Below, piece by piece: positions 1 through 8,485 of a DNA stretch of 8,485 nt. The stretch's first letter is position 1; each line of letters opens with the position of its first letter. The stretch lies in the NCBI GenBank assembly GCA_031283115.1, contig JAITCK010000092.1, positions 1 through 8,485 of the forward strand. The letters are read 5' to 3'. Position numbers and translations under genes: made by a program. The stretch comes from Cellulomonadaceae bacterium. GTDB lineage: Bacteria > Actinomycetota > Actinomycetes > Actinomycetales > Cellulomonadaceae. The notes beneath the pieces are model-generated. The model was not told the origin of the DNA. It worked only from the letters and a program-made list of their open reading frames with translations, and did no database searches.

Positions 1-2
1 CC

Positions 3-236
3 CTGTCCATGCTGGCGACCATCGGGAAATCTCCGGCAACGATGGCAGCCGTCATCATGGGCGCCTGGCTGGTCAAGGTCATCATCCTCATCGCACTCCT
101 AGCAACCATTCGTGACCTGGACTTTTACAGTCCAGTGGTCTTGTTTGTGGTGATCGCCGTGGGGGTTGCGGGGTCGGCCGTCGTGGATACTGTTGCCATG
201 CTGCGGGCTCGCCTGCCCTACGTCACGGCAGGGTGA
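3..236 (+). CDS. AtpI-like membrane protein, 3' end (partial)
   Basis: The reading frame is open at the left edge, so only the last 77 codons are present and the true start lies outside the window. Two strongly hydrophobic segments are visible: one containing GAWLVKVIILIALLATI and one containing YSPVVLFVVIAVGVAG. A short basic stretch and the ending RLPYVTAG follow. A small multi-pass protein directly upstream of atpB is typical of actinobacterial atp operons, where it takes the place of AtpI. AtpI proteins are thought to help c-ring assembly or to accompany the synthase, but they are poorly conserved and not essential. The assignment rests mainly on position and membrane topology, because no residue-level signature of AtpI is visible in this fragment. 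It ends 149 bases before atpB. Confidence 0.7.
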   Translation: MSMLATIGKSPATMAAVIMGAWLVKVIILIALLATIRDLDFYSPVVLFVVIAVGVAGSAVVDTVAMLRARLPYVTAG

Positions 237-259
237 ATGTCGGTTTTACGCCGCCAACC

Positions 260-288
260 TTGACCGTTCCCACATCGTGACCTGCAAT
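260..288 (+). promoter_or_regulatory. Possible promoter ahead of atpB
   Basis: TTGACC at 260-265 matches five of six bases of a -35 consensus. A 17-base spacer separates it from TGCAAT at 283-288, which matches four of six bases of TATAAT. The pair lies in the only sizeable gap (237-385) before the structural genes and would give a leader of about 90 bases for atpB. The second base of the -10 is G rather than A, which is unusual for the actinobacterial TANNNT pattern, so this is a weak call. The operon may instead be driven only from a promoter upstream of the AtpI-like gene. I see nothing else in the gap except the atpB ribosome binding site. Confidence 0.25.
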
Positions 289-374
289 CCCTCGCCACTC
301 GCTCTGTCACCGCGCGACCGGCGCCACCCGTCGGACTACGATGGCGAATGGTTCAGGCAGGTTCAGCGAACGAT

Positions 375-378
375 GGAG
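375..378 (+). promoter_or_regulatory. Ribosome binding site of atpB
   Basis: GGAG lies seven bases before the ATG at 386. An in-frame TGA at 380-382 rules out any earlier start, so this site fixes the atpB start. Confidence 0.6.
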
Positions 379-385
379 TTGAGCG

Positions 386-1231
386 ATGACGGCAGCAGTG
401 GGGCAGTGGGTTGCCATGATGCTGCCTGCCCTGCATGTCGCCTCGGAAGAGGGTGGCAACGGGTTCACGCCGCCCACCATCGGCGACTTTTTCCCGCCAG
501 CCATCCTTTTTGAAGGCACCTGGTTCCAGATCGACCGCATCTGGATCATCCGCATCGTTACCACCATCGTGCTGGTTACAGTATTTGTGCTGGCGGCCCG
601 CCGGGCCAAACTAGTGCCGGGCCGCTTCCAGGCGGCCATCGAATACCTGCTGGAGTTTGTGCGCAGGCAGATTGTTTACGAGATTCTCGGCAAGGTGGAG
701 GGGCAACGTTTTGTCCCCATGATCACCACCATTTTCTTCTCCATCCTGGCTTTCAACATCACCTCCATTGTTCCCGGCCTCAACCTGGCGGGCACGTCAC
801 GAGTTGGCCTGCCCCTGCTGCTGGCCTTGTGGGTGATGATGGCCTACTGGTGGGCGGGCATCCGCAAGCAAGGTTTGGGCGGCTACCTCAAAGCCAGCCT
901 CTTCCCGCCCGTCTGCAAGCAGATGCCTTTGCTGGCGCTCATCATTACGCCTATTGAGGCCGTCCAGATTTTTGTGGTGCGGCCTGCCTCGCTGACTATC
1001 CGACTTTTAGCCAACATGATTGCCGGTCACATCATGCTGGTCTTGTGTTTTACCGCGACAGAGTTTTTCTTGCTTCACGCCTCAGGCGCTTTCAAAGCCT
1101 TGTCAGCGTTGACGCTGGCCGGAGGCATTTTTGTCACCTTGTTTGAACTGTTGGTCGGCTTTCTGCAGGCCTACATTTTTTCCCTGCTCGCCGCCGCTTA
1201 CATTCAGATGTCCCTCGAGGAGGAGCACTGA
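386..1231 (+). CDS. atpB: F1Fo-ATP synthase subunit a
   Basis: Subunit a is the membrane stator that holds the two proton half-channels beside the c-ring. The 281-residue protein has an extended N-terminus and several hydrophobic helices. The family signature lies at about residues 203-215 (LTIRLLANMIAGH). R206 corresponds to the essential arginine (R210 in E. coli) that faces the c-ring carboxylate. Q261 in the segment FLQAYIFSLLAAAY corresponds to E. coli Q252. By my alignment, H215 and E254 sit where E. coli has E219 and H245, the reversed pairing known from mitochondrial subunit a. The start at 386 is forced by an upstream in-frame stop and supported by GGAG seven bases before it; a second ATG eleven codons in is less likely. 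It is the first clear structural gene of the operon, and a 51-base gap leads to atpE. Confidence 0.97.
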   Translation: MTAAVGQWVAMMLPALHVASEEGGNGFTPPTIGDFFPPAILFEGTWFQIDRIWIIRIVTTIVLVTVFVLAARRAKLVPGRFQAAIEYLLEFVRRQIVYEILGKVEGQRFVPMITTIFFSILAFNITSIVPGLNLAGTSRVGLPLLLALWVMMAYWWAGIRKQGLGGYLKASLFPPVCKQMPLLALIITPIEAVQIFVVRPASLTIRLLANMIAGHIMLVLCFTATEFFLLHASGAFKALSALTLAGGIFVTLFELLVGFLQAYIFSLLAAAYIQMSLEEEH

Positions 1232-2897
<1,666 letters not shown>

Positions 2898-2982
2898 CAC
2901 AGCCGCACGGCCTCCAAGCCCACACCCACACCCGAGTCCACACTGACGACAGACGCAACACCACCGCAAGGAGAGAGTTTTC
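2898..2982 (+). promoter_or_regulatory. Leader and ribosome binding site of atpA
   Basis: The 85 bases between atpH and atpA contain a stretch at about 2918-2967 that is rich in C and A and poor in G, with CACAC/CCACAC repeats and no evident stem. The strong site AAGGAGAG at 2968-2975 follows, seven bases before the ATG. An unpaired leader with a strong site would favour high translation of alpha. No clear -35/-10 pair or hairpin terminator was seen. Confidence 0.5.
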
Positions 2983-4614
2983 ATGGCTGAGCTGACAATC
3001 CGCCCCGAGGATATCCGCGCAGCACTGGATAGCGCGGTCAAAAGCTACGAACCCACCGGCCCTGCCACCGAGGAGATCGGTCACGTCACCCTGGCTGCCG
3101 ACGGCATCGCCCGCGTTGAAGGTCTGCCCGGAGCTATGGCCAACGAACTGCTCCGCTTCGAAGACGGCACCCTAGGCCTAGCCCTCAACTTGGACGTGCG
3201 GGAAATCGGCGTGGTGGTGCTCGGCGACTTCAGTGGCATTGAAGAAGGTCAAGAGGTTCGCCGCACCGGCGAAGTTCTGTCCGTGCCCGTGGGCGAAGGC
3301 TATCTAGGCCGCGTCGTCGACCCCCTCGGCAACCCCATTGACGGTCTCGGAGACATTACTGGCATTACTGGCCGCCGCGCCTTGGAACTGCAAGCCCCCG
3401 ATGTGATGCACCGCAAGTCAGTGCACGAACCCATGCAGACCGGCATCAAAGCCATCGACTCCATGATCCCCATCGGCCGCGGACAACGTCAACTCATCAT
3501 TGGCGACCGGCAAACCGGCAAAACGGCCATCGCTATTGACACCATCATCAACCAGAAAGCCAACTGGGAATCCGGCGACCCCAACAAGCAGGTTCGTTGC
3601 ATTTACGTGGCTATCGGCCAAAAAGGCACCACCATCGCTTCAGTGCGCGGCGCCCTAGAAAATGCTGGCGCCCTGGAATACACCACCATTGTGGCCTCCC
3701 CGGCCTCCGACCCGGCTGGCTTCAAATACTTGGCCCCCTACACCGGCTCGGCTATCGGCCAGCATTGGATGTATGACAGCAAACACGTGCTCATCGTCTT
3801 CGATGACCTGTCCAAACAGGCTGAAGCCTACCGGGCCGTGTCCCTGCTGCTGCGCCGCCCACCAGGCCGCGAAGCCTACCCCGGCGACGTCTTCTACCTC
3901 CACTCCCGCCTGCTGGAACGTTGCGCCAAACTGTCAGACGATTTGGGTGCCGGATCCATGACGGGCCTGCCCATGATCGAAACCAAAGCCAACGACGTGT
4001 CCGCCTACATTCCCACCAACGTTATCTCCATTACGGACGGGCAGATTTTCCTCCAATCCGACCTTTTCAACGCCGACCAACGCCCCGCCGTGGACGTAGG
4101 CATCTCCGTGTCCCGGGTGGGCGGCGACGCGCAAATCAAAGCAATGAAGCAGGTGGCGGGCACCCTCAAACTCGAGTTGGCCCAATACCGGTCCCTGGAA
4201 GCCTTTGCCATGTTCGCCTCCGACCTGGACGCCGCCTCCCGCGGCCAGTTGGCCCGCGGCGCAGCCCTCATGGAACTGCTCAAGCAGCCCCAATACACGC
4301 CCTACCCGGTCGAAGAACAGGTGGTGTCCATCTTCGCGGGCACTAAAGGCAAACTTGACGACGTCCCGCTGGAGGACGTCAAACGGTTCGAACATGAACT
4401 GCTCGACCATGTGCGCCACACCACCGACATTCTGCCCACCATCGCTAACGCGAAGGTGCTCGACGACGCCCTCACCGACACTATCGCCGACACGATTGAC
4501 GATTTCCGGCGTGGTTTTATGAAAGGCGACGGCAGCCCGCTGATCACTACCCTGTCTGAAGAAGACCAGGTGACCATCGAGCAGGAGCAGATCGTTACAG
4601 GCAGGCGGGGCTGA
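2983..4614 (+). CDS. atpA: F1Fo-ATP synthase subunit alpha
   Basis: Alpha is the non-catalytic nucleotide-binding subunit of the alpha3beta3 head. The Walker A loop is GDRQTGKT at residues 174-181. The Walker B strand is VLIVFDD at 269-275. [11 protein letters not shown] lies at 347-357. The signature ISVSRVGG at 374-381 contains R378, the arginine finger that completes the catalytic site on beta. The N-terminal beta barrel, core and C-terminal helical domain are all complete. The protein is 543 residues against about 513 in E. coli, and the extra residues are a charged C-terminal tail after about residue 512. A comparable tail in mycobacteria suppresses ATP hydrolysis; whether this one does is inference. 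The start is supported by AAGGAGAG. The stop lies three bases before atpG. Confidence 0.98.
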   Translation: MAELTIRPEDIRAALDSAVKSYEPTGPATEEIGHVTLAADGIARVEGLPGAMANELLRFEDGTLGLALNLDVREIGVVVLGDFSGIEEGQEVRRTGEVLSVPVGEGYLGRVVDPLGNPIDGLGDITGITGRRALELQAPDVMHRKSVHEPMQTGIKAIDSMIPIGRGQRQLIIGDRQTGKTAIAIDTIINQKANWESGDPNKQVRCIYVAIGQKGTTIASVRGALENAGALEYTTIVASPASDPAGFKYLAPYTGSAIGQHWMYDSKHVLIVFDDLSKQAEAYRAVSLLLRRPPGREAYPGDVFYLHSRLLERCAKLSDDLGAGSMTGLPMIETKANDVSAYIPTNVISITDGQIFLQSDLFNADQRPAVDVGISVSRVGGDAQIKAMKQVAGTLKLELAQYRSLEAFAMFASDLDAASRGQLARGAALMELLKQPQYTPYPVEEQVVSIFAGTKGKLDDVPLEDVKRFEHELLDHVRHTTDILPTIANAKVLDDALTDTIADTIDDFRRGFMKGDGSPLITTLSEEDQVTIEQEQIVTGRRG

Positions 4615-4617
4615 CCG

Positions 4618-6974
<2,357 letters not shown>

Positions 6975-6976
6975 CC

Positions 6977-7276
6977 GTGGCCGAACTGTCAGTCGACCTT
7001 GTCGCCGCCGACCGCAAAGTGTGGTCGGGAAGTGCGCGGCAGGTCAGCGCGCCGTCTGTGGATGGGCAGGTGGGCATCATGCCAGGCCACACCCCCCTGC
7101 TTGCGGTGATGCGGGCTGGAACAGTGTCTGTGAGCACGGGCGACGGGGTGGCTTTTGAAGCCCACGTGTCTGGCGGGTTTGTTTCTGTTGACGACAACCT
7201 GGTCACTGTTGTCGCCGACGACATCACCCCCCTGGCCGACCCGGGCATGGACTTCGGTTACGGGCAAGGCCGATAG
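6977..7276 (+). CDS. atpC: F1Fo-ATP synthase subunit epsilon (short form)
   Basis: Epsilon sits on gamma at the foot of the central stalk. The N-terminal beta-sandwich is complete, with the motif GQVGIMPGHTPLL at 30-42 and the following strands. The protein is only 99 residues against about 139 in E. coli and about 121 in mycobacteria. It ends in PGMDFGYGQGR and lacks most or all of the C-terminal two-helix domain, which in other bacteria inhibits ATP hydrolysis. Short epsilon subunits are known in some Actinobacteria, so this looks like a natural form, not a frameshift. The start is GTG, two bases after the atpD stop, with GGGG (6966-6969) seven bases upstream. An earlier in-frame start is excluded because it would lie inside atpD. 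Confidence 0.95.
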   Translation: MAELSVDLVAADRKVWSGSARQVSAPSVDGQVGIMPGHTPLLAVMRAGTVSVSTGDGVAFEAHVSGGFVSVDDNLVTVVADDITPLADPGMDFGYGQGR

Positions 7277-7282
7277 GCGGGG
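7276..7282 (+). promoter_or_regulatory. Ribosome binding site of the DUF2550 gene
   Basis: GGCGGGG starts on the last base of the atpC stop and lies six bases before the ATG at 7289. It favours this ATG over the in-frame TTG at 7283, which would directly abut the site. Confidence 0.55.
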
Positions 7283-7288
7283 TTGGTC

Positions 7289-7714
7289 ATGTCTCCGGTC
7301 TACGTCGCCTTCATCGTGTTGGTGAGTTTGCTGGCGTTGGCCGTCATCGTTGCCGCAGGGGCGGTGTACCGGGTGCGGGCCTTGGCTAGGCGGGTGGGAT
7401 CGTTCCCCTGCCACTACCGAACAGGCCGCACCACTGACTTGGGGGCACAGTTTGCGCCGGGTATCGCCCACTATGCCTCAGACGGTATCGAATGGTATTC
7501 CGTATGGTCGCTGCGGCCCTACCCGAGAAGGCGCTGGAACAGGCAGTGCTTGACAGTGCGTGAACGCACCGATTTACCGGGCCGCGACGGCGTCTTTTTA
7601 GTGCGTTGCACCTGCAAGGACACCGAGTTTGATCTCACCATGTCTCAGGCTGCCTATGCTGGTTTGTGCTCTTGGCTGGAAGCGGCCCCTCCTGCGGCTC
7701 GTTTTATCGTCTAG
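7289..7714 (+). CDS. DUF2550 family membrane-anchored protein
   Basis: The 141-residue protein has one N-terminal membrane helix at about residues 4-27 ([20 protein letters not shown]), followed by a basic stretch and a soluble domain. The soluble part has the features I associate with DUF2550: GSFPCHYR at 38-44, [18 protein letters not shown] at 66-83, and [12 protein letters not shown] near the end. Rv1312 of M. tuberculosis, directly after atpC, is the same kind of protein. The function is unknown. The basic residues after the helix suggest that the domain is cytoplasmic. Four to five cysteines (41, 87, 107, 109, 127) are present, but no recognised metal site. The gene starts 12 bases after atpC and is probably in the atp transcript. 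ATG at 7289 is chosen over TTG at 7283 because of GGCGGGG at the right distance. Confidence 0.85.
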   Translation: MSPVYVAFIVLVSLLALAVIVAAGAVYRVRALARRVGSFPCHYRTGRTTDLGAQFAPGIAHYASDGIEWYSVWSLRPYPRRRWNRQCLTVRERTDLPGRDGVFLVRCTCKDTEFDLTMSQAAYAGLCSWLEAAPPAARFIV

Positions 7715-7732
7715 GGGACAGGCCTCTAGCGC

Positions 7733-7743
7733 CCGACAGTCGG
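7733..7743 (+). repeat. Palindrome CCGACAGTCGG, copy 1, upstream of nucS
   Basis: Two perfect five-base arms (CCGAC and GTCGG) flank a central A. The identical 11-mer recurs inside the end of nucS at 8452-8462. This copy is noncoding, lies 18 bases after the DUF2550 stop and borders the first possible nucS -10 element. A larger alternative stem pairs CCCGAC (7732-7737) with GTCGGG (7748-7753). It could be an operator or a weak RNA hairpin, but no T-run follows. Chance is not excluded. Confidence 0.35.
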
Positions 7744-7769
7744 TACGGTCGGGGATGCACGGCTACGGT
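7744..7769 (+). promoter_or_regulatory. Two TACGGT boxes, possible -10 elements for nucS
   Basis: TACGGT occurs at 7744-7749 and again at 7764-7769. Both fit the actinobacterial -10 pattern TANNNT. The first ends five bases before an in-frame ATG (7755) and the second ends six bases before an in-frame GTG (7776). A -10 element ending about six bases before the start codon is the geometry of leaderless transcripts, which are common in Actinobacteria. No good -35 element was seen, so this is a candidate only. Confidence 0.3.
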
Positions 7770-7775
7770 TGTGCG

Positions 7776-8471
7776 GTGCGTATTGTTGTTGCCCAATGTT
7801 CGGCCCAGTATTCGGGCCGCTTGTCGGCGGTGCTTCCGCTGGCTACGCGGCTCATCGTTGTCAAGGCGGACGGGTCGGTGTTGTTACATTCCGACGGCGG
7901 ATCCTATAAGCCTCTCAACTGGATGAGCCCGCCCTGTAGCCTGCGCGAATCGGTGCCGGATGACGATGCAGTATCCCGGGGTGTCACGGCCACGTGGACG
8001 GTTCAGCACGCCAAGAGTGACGACCGCCTGGATATTGAACTTCACGAGGTTTTCCACGATGCTGCCTTCGATTTAGGGGTGGATCCCGGGCTTATCAAGG
8101 ATGGGGTGGAGGCCCACCTGCAAGAGTTGCTGGCCGAGCAGATCACCCTGCTGGGGCCGGGACATACTCTGGTGCGCCGTGAATACATGACGGCTATTGG
8201 CCCGGTGGATATTTTGGCTCGGTCTCCGCAGGGCGGGCATGTGGCGGTGGAGATCAAGCGGCGTGGGGAGATTGACGGGGTGGAGCAGTTGACCCGCTAC
8301 CTGGACTTGTTGGGCCGTGATCCTCTGCTGGCTCCCGTGCATGGGGTTTTTGCTGCCCAGGAGATCAAACCGCAGGCGCGCACCCTGGCCGAGGACCGCG
8401 GGATCGCCTGCGTCGTGCTGGACTACGACGCGCTGCGCGGCCTGGACGACGCCGACAGTCGGCTGTTCTAA
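7776..8471 (+). CDS. nucS: Mismatch-specific endonuclease NucS/EndoMS
   Basis: NucS cuts both strands at G-T, G-G and T-T mismatches and starts the MutS/MutL-independent mismatch repair of Actinobacteria and some archaea. The N-terminal DNA-binding domain contains [11 protein letters not shown] at 44-54. The C-terminal RecB-like nuclease domain carries D145 (GPVDIL), E159 and K161 (VEIKRR) and Q171 (VEQLTRY), the expected catalytic set. The C-terminus SRLF resembles the tail that binds the beta clamp in Corynebacterium. With GTG at 7776 the protein has 231 residues and begins MRIVVAQC, which lines up with known NucS starts. ATG at 7755 would add seven residues that family members lack. Neither start has a good ribosome site. 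An insertion rich in aspartate (PDDDAVSRG) at 61-69 is specific to this protein or its relatives. The gene ends in tandem stops TAATAG. Confidence 0.95.
   Translation: MRIVVAQCSAQYSGRLSAVLPLATRLIVVKADGSVLLHSDGGSYKPLNWMSPPCSLRESVPDDDAVSRGVTATWTVQHAKSDDRLDIELHEVFHDAAFDLGVDPGLIKDGVEAHLQELLAEQITLLGPGHTLVRREYMTAIGPVDILARSPQGGHVAVEIKRRGEIDGVEQLTRYLDLLGRDPLLAPVHGVFAAQEIKPQARTLAEDRGIACVVLDYDALRGLDDADSRLF
8452..8462 (+). repeat. Palindrome CCGACAGTCGG, copy 2, in the nucS 3' end
   Basis: This is an exact second copy of the 11-mer at 7733-7743. Here the symmetry extends one base on each side (GCCGACAGTCGGC, 8451-8463). It encodes part of DADSRLF, so coding constraint can explain it. A GCCGA-CAG-TCGGC stem could form near the stop codon, but no T-run follows, so I do not call it a terminator. 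Confidence 0.35.
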
Positions 8472-8485
8472 TAGAATCCCTGCTG

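Noticed and set aside
7629..7775. The upstream extension of the nucS frame into the DUF2550 gene
   Set aside because: The open frame reaches back to 7629, but known NucS proteins begin at the MRIVVAQC-like segment, and the extension overlaps a recognised gene in another frame.
8451..8485. Intrinsic terminator after nucS
   Set aside because: A short GC stem and a TTCT/AGAA inverted repeat surround the stop codon, but there is no T-run and the window ends at 8485.

Overview
The window is an ordinary but nearly complete actinobacterial F1Fo-ATP synthase operon followed by two genes that commonly sit next to it in Actinomycetota. The organism is most likely a moderately GC-rich actinobacterium. 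The evidence is the gene order (atpI-like, atpB, atpE, atpF, atpH, atpA, atpG, atpD, atpC, a DUF2550 gene, nucS), a long delta subunit, a C-terminally extended alpha subunit, a short epsilon subunit, and a NucS/EndoMS mismatch endonuclease. From memory of family sequences, the c-subunit resembles those of Actinomycetaceae or Bifidobacteriaceae more than those of mycobacteria. The family cannot be settled by reading alone. All genes lie on the + strand.

Layout. Positions 1-236 hold the 3' end of an AtpI-like membrane protein. A 149-base gap follows, with a possible weak promoter, and then the Fo genes atpB (subunit a), atpE (c) and atpF (b). The F1 genes follow: atpH (delta), atpA (alpha), atpG (gamma), atpD (beta) and atpC (epsilon). 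Spacing is tight (4-base overlap, 1-base overlap or gaps of 2-11 bases) except for the leaders before atpE (51 bases) and atpA (85 bases). DUF2550 starts 12 bases after atpC and is probably cotranscribed. nucS follows after about 40-60 bases with no clear ribosome binding site.

How the genes work together. Subunits a, b and c form the membrane proton channel and rotor ring. Delta and b form the peripheral stalk, gamma and epsilon the central stalk, and alpha3beta3 the catalytic head. The catalytic, nucleotide-binding and proton-carrying residues checked are all present, so the enzyme looks functional. The nucleases and membrane protein downstream are not known parts of the enzyme; their linkage is an actinobacterial synteny.

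I found no RNA gene, mobile element, CRISPR array or clear terminator, and no stretch over 300 bases without a gene. I see no convincing undescribed system. The points worth a second look are small: a hairpin before atpE, start codons and leaders that track subunit stoichiometry, an epsilon lacking its inhibitory helices beside an extended alpha, a G7 tract in atpG, repeated TACGGT boxes before nucS, a repeated palindrome at both ends of nucS, and a GC-skew switch near atpC.
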